Shown: positions 26,494 to 36,258, counted from the stretch's first letter. The stretch: DNA of 64,000 bases from Alkalihalobacillus pseudalcaliphilus (GCF_028610675.1 NZ_JAQQWS010000004.1:284755-348754); one strand, 5' to 3'. The notes: generated by a model from the sequence alone, not told the origin. Made by a program: numbers and translations.

Positions 26494-28086
26494 TTACTTC
26501 TTCTTCACAAACGAATTCTCAAAGAAATCAAGCTCTGGATATTTGTCCATGGCTGTACGCATTTGGAAATCATTTTCAAATAAAACGACGATGCGTCCAT
26601 CGCGGTCGGTGACGAGGTTTCGTTGCGTATTTTTAAATTTCTCCATCGCTTTTTCTTCGCCGTTTACCCATCGTGCAAAAGAGAACGGTAATCTTTCAAG
26701 TTGGATGTCAACATGGTATTCGTTTTTTAGGCGGTGCTCTAATACTTCAAATTGCAGGACACCGACAACTCCAACAATTTGCTTTTCAACATAGCTGTTG
26801 TACGTTTTGAAGAGCTGAATGGCACCTTCTTCTGTCAACTGATGTAGACCTTTTTCATAGGATTTATGCTTTAATGCTTCCTTCACCGTTATTGCATTAA
26901 AATGTTCAGGAGAGAAATGTGGCATTTCATCAAATTCAAAAGCTGAACCTGTGACAAGTGTATCGCCAATACGTAAATTACCTGGATCAAATAACCCGAT
27001 AATATCACCTGCATAAGCTTCATCGACTAAACTACGGCTTTGAGCTAAAAATTGTGTAGGTTGAGCTAATTTTAAATTTTTCCCGATGCGGACATGCTTA
27101 ACTGTCATACCACGTTCGAACTTACCAGACGTGATGCGTAAAAACGCAATACGGTCACGGTGGGCAGGGTTCATATTCGCTTGGATTTTAAAGATAAAGC
27201 CAGAAAATCCGTCATGCTCAAATGGATTCACTTCGCCATTTGTACTCATTCTTGGAGTCGGAGCAGGTGCCAACTTTAACATGTGCTCGAGGTAAGTTTG
27301 GACACCAAAGCTTGAAATCGCACTGCCGAAAAAGATTGGCGTAAGCTCACCATTCTTCACTTTTTCTAGATCAAACTCATCACCTGCAACATCTAACAGT
27401 TCTAGTTCTTCACGGAACTGAGCCACTAAACCCTCATCATTAATCGCTTCATCTAGCTTAGGATCATCGGGACCGCTTAAAGAAATCACATCAATTTCTT
27501 TAGGGTTATCAGGGTTATAAAGCTCGAGTTTTTTTTCAACACGATCGTATACTCCTGAGAATGATTGCCCCATTCCAATAGGCCATCCCATTGGATAAGA
27601 ACGGATGCCAAGTAAATTCTCGAGCTCTTCCATTAATTCAAATGGGTCGCGTCCTTGTCGATCTAATTTGTTCATAAAAGTGAAAATGGGAATACCTCTC
27701 ATCCGACAAACTTTAAATAACTTTTTCGTTTGAGCTTCGACCCCTTTGGCAGCATCTATTAACATCGTTGCTGAATCAGCAGCGGTTAATGTTCGATAGG
27801 TGTCTTCACTGAAATCTTGGTGACCAGGTGTATCTAGAATATTGACATGGTAGCCATCATATGAAAATTCGAGCACGGAGCTAGTAACGGAAATTCCACG
27901 CTGCTTTTCAATTTCCATCCAATCACTCATCGCATGTTTACTATTTTTTCTTCCTTTTACCGTACCCGCTTCACGAATCGCTCCACCAAATAAAAGTAAT
28001 TTTTCCGTTAATGTCGTTTTACCGGCATCTGGGTGGGAGATAATCGCAAAGGTTCTACGTGATTCTATTTCCTTTTTTAATGTCAT
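26494..28086 (-). CDS. prfC: Peptide chain release factor 3
   Basis: 530 aa from ATG 28086, which has GAGGATC upstream; an in-frame ATG four codons earlier does not. GTPase motifs: G1 SHPDAGKTTL near residue 18, G3 DTPGHQDF near residue 88 and G4 NKLDR near residue 142, followed by EF-G-like beta domains. RF3 recycles RF1/RF2 after termination. It lies on the minus strand, interrupting an otherwise B. subtilis-like plus-strand order between the yjaV-position gene and med; I recall no prfC at that place in B. subtilis. Confidence 0.95.
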   Translation of the reverse strand: MTLKKEIESRRTFAIISHPDAGKTTLTEKLLLFGGAIREAGTVKGRKNSKHAMSDWMEIEKQRGISVTSSVLEFSYDGYHVNILDTPGHQDFSEDTYRTLTAADSATMLIDAAKGVEAQTKKLFKVCRMRGIPIFTFMNKLDRQGRDPFELMEELENLLGIRSYPMGWPIGMGQSFSGVYDRVEKKLELYNPDNPKEIDVISLSGPDDPKLDEAINDEGLVAQFREELELLDVAGDEFDLEKVKNGELTPIFFGSAISSFGVQTYLEHMLKLAPAPTPRMSTNGEVNPFEHDGFSGFIFKIQANMNPAHRDRIAFLRITSGKFERGMTVKHVRIGKNLKLAQPTQFLAQSRSLVDEAYAGDIIGLFDPGNLRIGDTLVTGSAFEFDEMPHFSPEHFNAITVKEALKHKSYEKGLHQLTEEGAIQLFKTYNSYVEKQIVGVVGVLQFEVLEHRLKNEYHVDIQLERLPFSFARWVNGEEKAMEKFKNTQRNLVTDRDGRIVVLFENDFQMRTAMDKYPELDFFENSFVKKK

Positions 28087-28276
28087 AATGATCCTCATTT
28101 CTTGAAATGCTACGATACATTATACCAATCTTTTGAACAGGAAGCACGAAAAGCTTTTGTTTACATTTCCGTTACAAATGTCGAAAAATTGCAAGATAGA
28201 AAGGAAAAAAGCATAAATTGAACGAAAAGTAGACGGAGTAATTGTTTATGGCTGTATAAGAGAGGATGGGTTTGAT

Positions 28277-29266
28277 ATGTTACATAAGTTGTATCGTAAA
28301 AAAGGCATTCTTTTGATTATATTAATATTGATGATCTTGTACTTATTTTTATCAACAATCACGTCTATTAGTACGGCAGATAGCCAAAATATTGGATTAT
28401 TATTAGAAGATACGATTGACGACCATGGTTGGAATCGACAAGGTTACGAAGGGTTGCTTTCGGTTCATAATCAGTTTAATGTTGATGTTTTCTATAAAGA
28501 GGAAATAAAAACAAAAGCTGAGATTCATCAAGCGGTTAAGCAATTAGTAGACGAGCACGTTTCATTAATTTTTGGACATGGGAAAAGCTTTAGTGAGGTT
28601 TTTTCTGAGTTGCCAAATGATTATCCACAAGTACACTTTGTGGTGATTAATGGGGATGTAACGGGTGAGCGTGTATCAAGCTATGCGTTTGATGGGTATG
28701 CAATGGGTTATTTTGCAGGTGTTTTATCAGCGATTATGAGTAAAAATGAACAAGTAGGAATTATAGCAGCATTTCCTTGGCAACCGGAGGTCAATGGATT
28801 TATTGCTGGTGTCGCGTCTCAAAATGAACAGATAGACGTTTCGGTGGAATATGTAATGAGTTGGCATGATCTTGAGACCGCAAAAGAATTTTATGAAGCT
28901 ATGAAAAAAGAATCGGTCGATATTCTTTATCCGATCGGTGATGGATTCCATGTTGAATTAATTGAATTAAGCAAAAGAGATGGTCTCTATGTCATAGGCT
29001 ATGTTTCAGACCAAACGGATTTAGGTGAAAGCTCTGTACTTTCAAGCACCGTTCAACATGTTGATCAAGTTTATGTTGATGTCGTTGATGCTTTCTTAAA
29101 AGGGAAGTTAGTGTCAGGGCGTTTTTCATTAGATTTTCAAGATGGTGTGATTAGTATGGGTGATTATAGTTCTCAGGTTCCTGAGGAGGTTGTATTATTT
29201 ATCGAGGAAATGGTTCAATACTATATTCAGACAGGTGAGTTTAAACAGGTGTCTTACTTGCCTTGA
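28277..29266 (+). CDS. med: Med-like BMP family protein (comK activator)
   Basis: 329 aa. One N-terminal membrane anchor (about 11-30: ILLIILILMILYLFL) lacks a lipobox Cys, as in Med, then a periplasmic-binding-like BMP domain (NIGLLLEDTIDDHGWNRQGYEG, in part, from residue 38; FDGYAMGYFAGVLSA near residue 138). B. subtilis Med raises comK expression. The location upstream of fabH and downstream of the yjaV-position gene agrees with the B. subtilis order yjaV-med-comZ-fabHA. Start ATG follows AGAGAGGATGGG. Confidence 0.85.
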   Translation: MLHKLYRKKGILLIILILMILYLFLSTITSISTADSQNIGLLLEDTIDDHGWNRQGYEGLLSVHNQFNVDVFYKEEIKTKAEIHQAVKQLVDEHVSLIFGHGKSFSEVFSELPNDYPQVHFVVINGDVTGERVSSYAFDGYAMGYFAGVLSAIMSKNEQVGIIAAFPWQPEVNGFIAGVASQNEQIDVSVEYVMSWHDLETAKEFYEAMKKESVDILYPIGDGFHVELIELSKRDGLYVIGYVSDQTDLGESSVLSSTVQHVDQVYVDVVDAFLKGKLVSGRFSLDFQDGVISMGDYSSQVPEEVVLFIEEMVQYYIQTGEFKQVSYLP

Positions 29267-29319
29267 TTAATAAAACATAGTAGTTTAGAGGTGGAAATCG
29301 ATTAATTTTGTTTTAAAGG

Positions 29320-29658
29320 ATGATGGAATTGGAACAGAAAAAAGAACATTTACTTGCGTTTGCCAAGAGAATGACAGAGGGCATTGAGTACATTAAGAAT
29401 AAAGATGATCATAAGGGACTTGAAATGTTACAACCTTTTATAGATTTAATGAAGGAAAGTGATACGGCTCAGGTTCGAATGTTTGCTTATTATGCGATTG
29501 CTCAATTTAGGACAGGCCATATCGAAGGGTTTATGGAGACTTTCTCTTACTTAAAAGAGATGCCAGTGAAAAACGAAGAAGAGCAAAAAATTAAGGATCA
29601 AGTGGAGCAGATGTTCCATTTGATCATGAATGAATTAAAAAAGGAAGAAAGCGAATAA
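29320..29658 (+). CDS. Small helical protein in the comZ position, 112 aa
   Basis: All-helical, charged, TPR-like pattern (KDDHKGLEMLQPFIDLMKES ...). It follows med by 54 bp, where B. subtilis has comZ. Similarity to ComZ is limited to something like LQPFxxL and I do not claim homology. AAAGGATG overlaps the first two ATGs, so the true start may be the TTG at 29329 (109 aa), for which spacing is best. Confidence 0.7.
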   Translation: MMELEQKKEHLLAFAKRMTEGIEYIKNKDDHKGLEMLQPFIDLMKESDTAQVRMFAYYAIAQFRTGHIEGFMETFSYLKEMPVKNEEEQKIKDQVEQMFHLIMNELKKEESE

Positions 29659-29730
29659 GGACTAGACAAGCGCAAAAAAGGGCTAAGGGACATAACATAA
29701 CAAGAGACACATAACGAAGGAGAGTTTTTG

Positions 29731-30021
29731 ATGTCCAATTACCCTTATCAGTACTATCATTATCCACATGCCCGCGGGCAGCGTCACCCACACAATCGAG
29801 ATGAACGATTCTTTCCTCTACTTCCGTTTGTCGCGGGTTTAGCGGTTGGCCCTTTACTTTTTAATAGTTTTGGTAACAATACGTTTTATCCGGCTCCGAA
29901 TTATGGTCCTCAATTTGGTCCCAATTACGGCCCTAATTACGGCCCGGGATTTGGTCCTCAATTTGGTCCGCAATTCGGACCGCAGATGGGTCCAGGATAT
30001 CCATTTCCTATGTATAGATAA
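29731..30021 (+). CDS. Small Gly/Pro/Tyr/Asn-rich protein with GP(Q/N)(F/Y) repeats, 96 aa
   Basis: N-terminal His/Tyr/Arg-rich part (SNYPYQYYHYPHARGQ), one hydrophobic segment FFPLLPFVAGLAVGPLLF near residue 30, and about nine short repeats of the type YGPNYGP/FGPQFGP in the last 45 residues. Similar composition is common in Bacillus spore coat and sporulation-associated proteins, so a spore-related role is possible (inference). ATG 29731 follows GAAGGAGAG. A strong terminator follows. Confidence 0.75.
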   Translation: MSNYPYQYYHYPHARGQRHPHNRDERFFPLLPFVAGLAVGPLLFNSFGNNTFYPAPNYGPQFGPNYGPNYGPGFGPQFGPQFGPQMGPGYPFPMYR

Positions 30022-30031
30022 GTGAATAACT

Positions 30032-30070
30032 AAAGAAAAGTCGCCGTGTTTTACACGGCGACTTTTCTTT
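30032..30070. terminator. Strong bidirectional terminator
   Basis: AAAGAAAAGTCGCCGTG pairs with CACGGCGACTTTTCTTT around TTTTA. It serves the plus-strand gene ending at 30021 and probably the minus-strand gene ending at 30115. Confidence 0.85.
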
Positions 30071-30114
30071 AAGTGTTAAAGTGGGTACTTAGAAACCTTG
30101 TCAAACATAGCTTT

Positions 30115-30369
30115 TTACATATCTTTTTTACTCTCTATCTCTTTCTTTTTGTTTGAATCATCTGTTCCTTTGTCACTAATTAAAGCTTGGGCTATGATTA
30201 ATAGTGGTGCTAGCTTTTCAATGGCAGGGCTAATTTTATCAATTAAATGAATACATTGTTCGATGGAGTCAGTAAATGAGCTTTTTTTCGGTTGCGGTTC
30301 GGGTGGACGCCCAAACATTAAATCTGTAAAAATATCTCTTTGCACTGGATCATTTGATTTTCTAGACAT
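30115..30369 (-). CDS. Small hypothetical protein, 84 aa
   Basis: Polar N-terminus (DIFTDLMFGRPPEPQPKK), a helical middle with IDKISPAIEKLAPLLIIAQA (about 43-62) and a Lys/Asp/Glu-rich tail. ATG at 30369 has GAGGAGGGAT. The helix is amphipathic rather than a clear membrane span. The pattern recalls small YqfQ/YppG-type Bacillus proteins, but I cannot assign a family. Confidence 0.7.
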   Translation of the reverse strand: MSRKSNDPVQRDIFTDLMFGRPPEPQPKKSSFTDSIEQCIHLIDKISPAIEKLAPLLIIAQALISDKGTDDSNKKKEIESKKDM

Positions 30370-30506
30370 TTTATCCCTCCTCTTTAAAATGCCTATAAGG
30401 TAGATTACTCCTATAGTCTATGGGCAAATTACCATGTCTGTGAGCAAGAAAACGCCCAATTGCAAATGGTGATCATCTTAATTACAGCCTAGACAGGTTT
30501 TGAATT

Positions 30507-30535
30507 TTGATGTAGTATTAGTATCAGGTACTAAT
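30507..30535 (+). promoter_or_regulatory. fabH promoter with FapR operator
   Basis: TTAGTATCAGGTACTAA (30518-30534) is a near-perfect 17-bp palindrome and matches the FapR consensus TTAGTACCNGRTACTAA at all but one position. It overlaps TTGATG-17 bp-ACTAAT, a plausible sigma-A promoter. FapR repression, relieved by malonyl-CoA, is therefore expected for fabH-fabF (known regulon). Confidence 0.85.
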
Positions 30536-30578
30536 ATTGTGAAGAAAGAACGTTTTATTGGGGAAGGGGAACATGTAA

Positions 30579-31517
30579 ATGCCAAAAGCTGGAGTTTGGG
30601 GCATCGGAAGCTATGTGCCAGAGCAAGTTGTGACAAATACCGATTTTGAAAAAACATTAGATACAACAGATGAATGGATTCGTACTAGAACAGGTATCGA
30701 GGAGCGGAGATTTGCAGGTGATGATGTGAAAACATCGGATATGGCTTTTTCAGCAGCGAAGGAAGCTCTTACAATGGCGGAAGTAGCGGCGGAAGATATT
30801 GATATGATTATCGTTGCGACCGTTACTCCAGACATGCCTTTTCCATCTACATCTACATTAATTCAGGAAAGACTCGGGGCAACAAATGCAGCGGCAATGG
30901 ATGTCAGTGCTGCCTGTGCCGGTTTTATGTACGGAATGATTACAGGTCAACAGTTTATTGAAACAGGTGCTTATCAACATATTTTAGTAGTCGGGGTCGA
31001 GAAACTTTCTACCGTTACAAACATGAATGATCGAAATACGGCTGTGTTATTTGGTGATGGGGCAGGTGCGGTTGTTTTAGGTCCCGTTTCAGAAGATAAA
31101 GGTATTTTAGCCTTTGAATTAGGTGCAGATGGACGTGGAGCCATGCATATTAAATTAGAGGAAGACTATTTAGAAATGAATGGACGTGAAGTCTTTAAGT
31201 TTGCTGTGAGACAAATGGGTGAATCGTGCTTACATGTCATTGAAAAAGCGGGTCTTACGAAAGAGGATGTTGATTTCCTTGTTCCCCATCAAGCAAATAT
31301 AAGAATTATGGAAGCTTCGAGAGAGAGATTAGGCTTACCGGTTGAAAAAATGGCCAAATCTGTTCAGAAGTACGGGAATACCTCTTCAGCATCTATCCCT
31401 ATGGCTTTAGTTGATGAGCTGAAAAATGGTAAAGTAAAAGATGGCGATGTTATTGTTTTAGTTGGATTTGGTAGTGGTTTAGTATGGGGTGCAGTAGCCT
31501 TAGTTTGGGGTAAATAA
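30579..31517 (+). CDS. fabH: Beta-ketoacyl-ACP synthase III (FabHA-like)
   Basis: 312 aa condensing enzyme that starts fatty acid synthesis from acyl-CoA and malonyl-ACP. The Cys-His-Asn triad is visible: Cys in VSAACAGFMYG near residue 112, His in VPHQANIRIM near residue 237, Asn in YGNTSSASIP near residue 267. Anteiso/iso primer use is typical of Bacillus FabH. It is followed 37 bp later by fabF and preceded by a FapR operator. Confidence 0.95.
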   Translation: MPKAGVWGIGSYVPEQVVTNTDFEKTLDTTDEWIRTRTGIEERRFAGDDVKTSDMAFSAAKEALTMAEVAAEDIDMIIVATVTPDMPFPSTSTLIQERLGATNAAAMDVSAACAGFMYGMITGQQFIETGAYQHILVVGVEKLSTVTNMNDRNTAVLFGDGAGAVVLGPVSEDKGILAFELGADGRGAMHIKLEEDYLEMNGREVFKFAVRQMGESCLHVIEKAGLTKEDVDFLVPHQANIRIMEASRERLGLPVEKMAKSVQKYGNTSSASIPMALVDELKNGKVKDGDVIVLVGFGSGLVWGAVALVWGK

Positions 31518-31554
31518 AGTTAAGAACGAAGAACGAAGTAAAGGAGCGAGTTTT

Positions 31555-32793
31555 GTGGAGAAAAGGCGTGTAGTGGTTACAGGTTTAGGTGCTGTAACAC
31601 CATTAGGGAATGATGTAGAGACAACATGGAGCCAAGCGGTTGCGGGTGTATCTGGAATCGGTGCTCTTACGAGGGTTCCTGCTGAGAACTTTCCTATAAG
31701 TGTTTCAGGTGAAGTAAAGGATTTTGAGCCAACGGATTTTGTTGATCGCAAAGATGCGAGGAAAATGGATCGCTTTACACAATTTGCGGTAGCTTCTTCA
31801 TTAATGGCCGTCAAAGATGCTGATTTAAAGATTACGGAAGAAAATGCTGAGCGTGTTGGAGTTTGGATTGGCTCTGGAATTGGTGGAATGGAAACATATG
31901 AACAGCAATTTCATAATTTTATTGAAAAAGGATACCGCCGAGTGAGCCCGTTTTTTGTTCCGATGATGATTCCGGATATGGCATCTGGCCAAGTATCGAT
32001 TACTTTGGGTGCAAAAGGAGTGAACTCTTGTTCAGTTACCGCCTGTGCATCTGGAACAAATTCAATTGGTGATGCCTTTAAGGTCATTCAACGGGGCGAT
32101 GCGGACGTGATGATTACAGGAGGTACTGAGGCGCCGATTACTAATATGGCTGTAGCTGGTTTCTGTGCAGCTAAAGCAGTCTCAACGAATTCGGATCCGA
32201 AAACAGCCTCACGTCCTTTCGATAAAAATCGAGATGGGTTTGTGATGGGTGAAGGTGCGGGAATCCTTGTTCTAGAAAGCTTAGAAAGTGCCGAAAAACG
32301 AGGTGCTAAAATCTATGCAGAAATTATCGGTTATGGTTCTACCGGTGATGCTTACCATTTAACGCAACCAGCAGCAGAAGGAGAAGGCGCAGCAAGGGCG
32401 ATGAAAATGGCGATAGATGATGCTGGACTAAACCCGAGTGATGTTGATTATTTAAACGCACATGGTACTAGCACATTTTACAATGATCGTTATGAAACGC
32501 TTGCGGCCAAATCGGTATTCGGTGAACATGCATACAAATTAGCGATAAGTTCAACGAAATCGATGACAGGTCATTTATTAGGTGCCGCTGGTGGTGTCGA
32601 GGCAATCTTTACTATAAAAGCCATCAAAGAAGGATTAATCCCTCCTACGATTAACTATGAAACACCTGATGAAGACTGTGACCTTGATTATGTACCAAAT
32701 GAAGCAAGAAAATCGAATGTAAAAGTGGCCATGAGTAATAGCTTAGGTTTTGGTGGACACAACGCAACGATAGTATTCAAAGCTTTCGACTAA
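31555..32793 (+). CDS. fabF: Beta-ketoacyl-ACP synthase II
   Basis: 412 aa elongating condensing enzyme. Catalytic Cys in VTACASGTNSIGDAF near residue 163, His in LNAHGTSTFYND near residue 303, second His in KSMTGHLLGAAGG near residue 340. GTG start at 31555 with AAAGGAG ten bases upstream. In the Bacillus pathway it extends the FabH product and shifts chain composition with temperature. Terminator at 32851. Confidence 0.96.
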   Translation: MEKRRVVVTGLGAVTPLGNDVETTWSQAVAGVSGIGALTRVPAENFPISVSGEVKDFEPTDFVDRKDARKMDRFTQFAVASSLMAVKDADLKITEENAERVGVWIGSGIGGMETYEQQFHNFIEKGYRRVSPFFVPMMIPDMASGQVSITLGAKGVNSCSVTACASGTNSIGDAFKVIQRGDADVMITGGTEAPITNMAVAGFCAAKAVSTNSDPKTASRPFDKNRDGFVMGEGAGILVLESLESAEKRGAKIYAEIIGYGSTGDAYHLTQPAAEGEGAARAMKMAIDDAGLNPSDVDYLNAHGTSTFYNDRYETLAAKSVFGEHAYKLAISSTKSMTGHLLGAAGGVEAIFTIKAIKEGLIPPTINYETPDEDCDLDYVPNEARKSNVKVAMSNSLGFGGHNATIVFKAFD

Positions 32794-32850
32794 TGAAATG
32801 AGTGCCGTCTGTTAGGCAAGCCTGCATAAATCATAGAGCTAAATGCTAAT

Positions 32851-32893
32851 ACCCTGAAAGTTAGCTTCTCAACTAACACTCAGGGTGTTTTTT
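32851..32893 (+). terminator. Terminator of fabH-fabF
   Basis: ACCCTGA-GTTAG pairs with CTAAC-TCAGGGT with small internal mismatches, then T7. Confidence 0.8.
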
Positions 32894-32917
32894 TGTAGAG
32901 GAGAGGGTGTTTGATGA

Positions 32918-32996
32918 AAAGAGATGGAAAGTAACAACACTCTGAAGTAAAAAGGAACAGGAGTGTTGTAGGAAGAGGTAAGAAATAACAATGCAA
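32918..32996. repeat. TTGT/ACAA hairpin repeat (copy 1)
   Basis: ACAACACTC pairs exactly with GAGTGTTGT (9 bp) across about 20 bases, followed by AGGAAGAGGTAAGAAATAACAA. The same block GAGTGTTGTAGG-GAGGCG-GAAGTAACAA occurs at 63314-63343. The rest of the 360-bp gap 32794-33153 holds the fabF terminator and otherwise nothing recognised. Confidence 0.6.
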
Positions 32997-33153
32997 GCTG
33001 AGATAAGTAGCCAAAACAAAACCACTCCTTCACTAACATAGGTAAACGAGTGGTTTGCACTTTATTTGGTGGGTTTTCATTAATCAGTGGTTTAGGGGAA
33101 TCTCTCAGTTTTCCATAAGACCCCCGCTTTTTTGAATAACTAATGAGGCTCAT

Positions 33154-35688
33154 TCATTTAATTTGATAATGCTTTTGCAGCCATTTAATCGCTTCTGCTT
33201 TTGTCGTAACAGTTTGAGCAAGTTGCTGTAATTCCAATTCAAGCAACATTTCGCTAAAGAGGGGACTAGGATTAAACCCGAGCTCAAGTAAATCAGCACC
33301 TTTTAGTAAAACAGATAAATGACTTCGTTTTTGGATGTACTCTTTAAATAATGGCTTTTGACTGGCCATGGCAAAAAATTGCATCGTCTTTATTGGAATA
33401 AAGCGAGCAAATAAGTGAAGATTAACAACGGAGTCCACGTCTGTTTCACTTTCTTTTAATACCTTTAAATCTTGAATGAACTTTTTTTCCTCTTGACTAA
33501 ATGCAAATTGTTCTAATTGAGAGAATACATCTTCATTGAAAAAGTAGAGGGCGGTTAGTAAAAGTAAAACATCTCTTTCCTCTTTATGCTCAAGGTGCTT
33601 TAATAAGGACCAGCCCTCTTGAGTTGGATTTACTCCGAAGATATTGAACCACACATTCATTTCTTCTAGATGAGTAAGCATAGATAACCAATTTTGCTCT
33701 TTTGTCATTAAAGTAAGTTCATTTTTTATCCTTGACTTGCTTAATTTCGTTAATGAAAATTGTGCATTTTGAGCAAGCTCTAATGTTTGTTTGGCGAGCT
33801 TATACTGAAAACGATGAGCAAAGCGAACAGCTCTGAAAATGCGTGTAGGATCTTCGATAAAACTTAAGGTGTGTAAAACACGTACTTTGCCTTTAGCTAA
33901 ATCTTGACGTCCTTGAAAGAAATCAAGGACTTTACCGAAGTCATACTCGTTCAGTTTTATTGCCATCGCATTAATCGTAAAGTCTCGTCTAGCTAAATCC
34001 TCACGTATATGTGAGTACGTAACGGTAGGTAGGGAAGCTGGTTCATGATAATATTCTGTTCGACTTGAGACAAAGTCAATCTTATGCCCGTTTGTTAATG
34101 TTAAAGTGGCTGTTCCAAAAGATGGATAGCTTTGGATTTCACCATTCATGAGCGTAGCAATATGTTCGCTAAATGTGATAGCATCGCCTTCAATAACAAT
34201 ATCAATATCTTCATTAGCTCTCTCTAACAGTAAGTCTCGAACAATACCACCTATTAAGTAAGCATGAATGTGACGATGATCCGCTTCTTTAGCAATAATC
34301 TGTAAAAAATCGTAGACTTCATCTGGTAAAGCCTTCTGAAGGTAACTGGTCATATTATCGATATGTTCAATTTCCGCCTTTTTCTGTAACTGTTCACGGT
34401 ACGTATGGTTATAAAGGACCTCAATCACATCTGAACGTGAAACAATACCAACTAGCTTTCCGTTTGAAACAACAGGTAATCGGCCAATATTATTTTGCAT
34501 CATTAAATCTTGGATTATTGTTAAAGGATAGTCTTCTTCAATCGTGACTAATGATGTTGTCATATAAGCTTTGACAGGAGCATGGCCTAACTGGTGACGC
34601 AGTGCTTTATCAGCATCCCGTCTTGAAATTACCCCTACTAATTTTTCTTGGTCATTTAAAACGGGTAAGCCACTGTGACCAAATTTTTGCATTTCTTGTC
34701 CTGCAAAGTCAATGGTTTTCGTTTCTAAGATAGATTTGACAGGAGAAGACATCATTTGTTTTGCCGTAATAGAAGGTTTCAACATAGCGGATAATTCATT
34801 CTCCAATATGGTGGTAGCTTGTTGGAGGTCCGTATTTTTCAAGGTGGCAGAAGCCGCTTTTTCATGCCCATTTCCACCTAAAGGAATCATCACGGAACGG
34901 ATATCCACTTGTTCGCTATCTGAGCGACCGACTACATAAACGTGTTTGCCCATTTTGACAACGGAGAATACTGCGTCCACCTCAATCGTATCAAGAATTT
35001 TACGCGTTAAAAAAGAAAGGTTATTCGTATAATCTTGTTGTTCGTGTGTAGCAATAAAATAACTAATCCCATCTATTTCTTCTTTATGACTACTATGTAA
35101 AAGGGTTTCAAACAATTCTTGCTCCATATCAGTAAACGATTGTGAGACGAATTGATTGATAATGGATAAGTCAAGACCATGATGAAATAAATAAGCGGCC
35201 GCCTCAAGGTCACGTCCAGTCGTTAAATCATATGTAAAGGCACCTGTATCAGAATATAAACCAAGACCAAATATCGTCGCTTCAAATGCAGAGATCGGGA
35301 TGTTTTGTTCAATTATTTTTTCGAGCAAAATGGTAACGGTAGCTCCAATTTGAGTAATCGTATCCTGCTGGACAGGATACGGAAATGGCGTTGGTGGATG
35401 GTGATCATACAAGATAAAGGATACGTTATCACTAAGTTTTTTTGTTGGTATTTCTGTTCGTTTGATATTTGTTGTGTCCACTAAAATAATGGTTGTAACA
35501 AGGGACCAGTCGAATTCCCTTGGCGAATATAGTTGAAAAGAATCTCGGTGTAGGCCTAAGAATTGTTTGAGCTCTGGCTTTTGCTTTTCTGGTAAGACCA
35601 TATTAGCTGATGGATAAAGCTTTTGGACGGCTAGCATAGAAGCGAAGCCGTCAAAGTCTAGCTGTGTATGTGAATGAATAATAATCAA
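33154..35688 (-). CDS. DHH phosphoesterase - CBS pair - tRNA nucleotidyltransferase fusion
   Basis: About 844 aa. Domains in order: DHH (LDFDGFASM at the N-terminus, VDTTN, YDHHPP near residue 96) with a DHHA1-like segment to about 300; two CBS domains (about 310-430); class II nucleotidyltransferase head with GGIVRDLLL near 480, catalytic DIDIVIEGDA near 493, RRDFTINAMA near 560 and EDPTRIFRAVRFA near 600; helical body and tail. The head can add C and/or A to tRNA 3' ends; which bases cannot be told from motifs alone. The TTG at 35688 is preferred (GGGGG seven bases upstream and family-like start); an ATG at 35712 adds eight residues but lacks a site. Confidence 0.88.
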   Translation of the reverse strand: MIIIHSHTQLDFDGFASMLAVQKLYPSANMVLPEKQKPELKQFLGLHRDSFQLYSPREFDWSLVTTIILVDTTNIKRTEIPTKKLSDNVSFILYDHHPPTPFPYPVQQDTITQIGATVTILLEKIIEQNIPISAFEATIFGLGLYSDTGAFTYDLTTGRDLEAAAYLFHHGLDLSIINQFVSQSFTDMEQELFETLLHSSHKEEIDGISYFIATHEQQDYTNNLSFLTRKILDTIEVDAVFSVVKMGKHVYVVGRSDSEQVDIRSVMIPLGGNGHEKAASATLKNTDLQQATTILENELSAMLKPSITAKQMMSSPVKSILETKTIDFAGQEMQKFGHSGLPVLNDQEKLVGVISRRDADKALRHQLGHAPVKAYMTTSLVTIEEDYPLTIIQDLMMQNNIGRLPVVSNGKLVGIVSRSDVIEVLYNHTYREQLQKKAEIEHIDNMTSYLQKALPDEVYDFLQIIAKEADHRHIHAYLIGGIVRDLLLERANEDIDIVIEGDAITFSEHIATLMNGEIQSYPSFGTATLTLTNGHKIDFVSSRTEYYHEPASLPTVTYSHIREDLARRDFTINAMAIKLNEYDFGKVLDFFQGRQDLAKGKVRVLHTLSFIEDPTRIFRAVRFAHRFQYKLAKQTLELAQNAQFSLTKLSKSRIKNELTLMTKEQNWLSMLTHLEEMNVWFNIFGVNPTQEGWSLLKHLEHKEERDVLLLLTALYFFNEDVFSQLEQFAFSQEEKKFIQDLKVLKESETDVDSVVNLHLFARFIPIKTMQFFAMASQKPLFKEYIQKRSHLSVLLKGADLLELGFNPSPLFSEMLLELELQQLAQTVTTKAEAIKWLQKHYQIK

Positions 35689-35781
35689 GGTTATTCCCCC
35701 AAGTACAAGCATAGGGTTCTATACTTTTTCTACTATTGTATTATATAGATGGAAATTTAACAAAATCATTGTAGGCCGTTC

Positions 35782-36258
35782 TTACATGGTTGCTTCAAAA
35801 TAAAGACCTTTACATTCATGAGCAGAAATGGATGATACATAGCTTTCATAAGGTTCAATGTCATTTTGAATGAGGTTTTGGAGTAGAGAGGAGCTTTCAT
35901 GAATAAAAGATTGACTGACAGACTTGCCTTCTTTTTGTTGTTCTTGTTGGAATAATTGAAGAAACCTTGGATAGAATTGAGTACCTTTAATATGATCATA
36001 GTGTTGAAGATGTTGAGTAATTTGCTTATACTTTTCTTTAACGTGGGGAACTAGTTTGAGTGAATGCTGTGTATTTGAATAGCGATAATAATGGTCGTAA
36101 GCGATGAGTTTATTCTCAGATTGGGGTTTTGCATCATTTCTAGTTCTTTGTATTTGACTTAAGCCTTGTACAGCTTGAACGGATGAATCTTTATCGTATA
36201 ATTGTACATACATTTCATGGATTCGATTTGCTTTTAATGAGCGGTCAATTCGTGACAT
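35782..36258 (-). CDS. Hypothetical helical protein, 158 aa
   Basis: Starts MSRIDRSLKANRIHEMY at ATG 36258 with GAGGTGAT; a GTG three codons upstream overlaps that site. It is Gln/His/Lys/Ser-rich, helical, with a single Cys and no signal peptide or membrane span. Located between the fusion enzyme and a GNAT gene. No family recognised. Confidence 0.65.
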   Translation of the reverse strand: MSRIDRSLKANRIHEMYVQLYDKDSSVQAVQGLSQIQRTRNDAKPQSENKLIAYDHYYRYSNTQHSLKLVPHVKEKYKQITQHLQHYDHIKGTQFYPRFLQLFQQEQQKEGKSVSQSFIHESSSLLQNLIQNDIEPYESYVSSISAHECKGLYFEATM

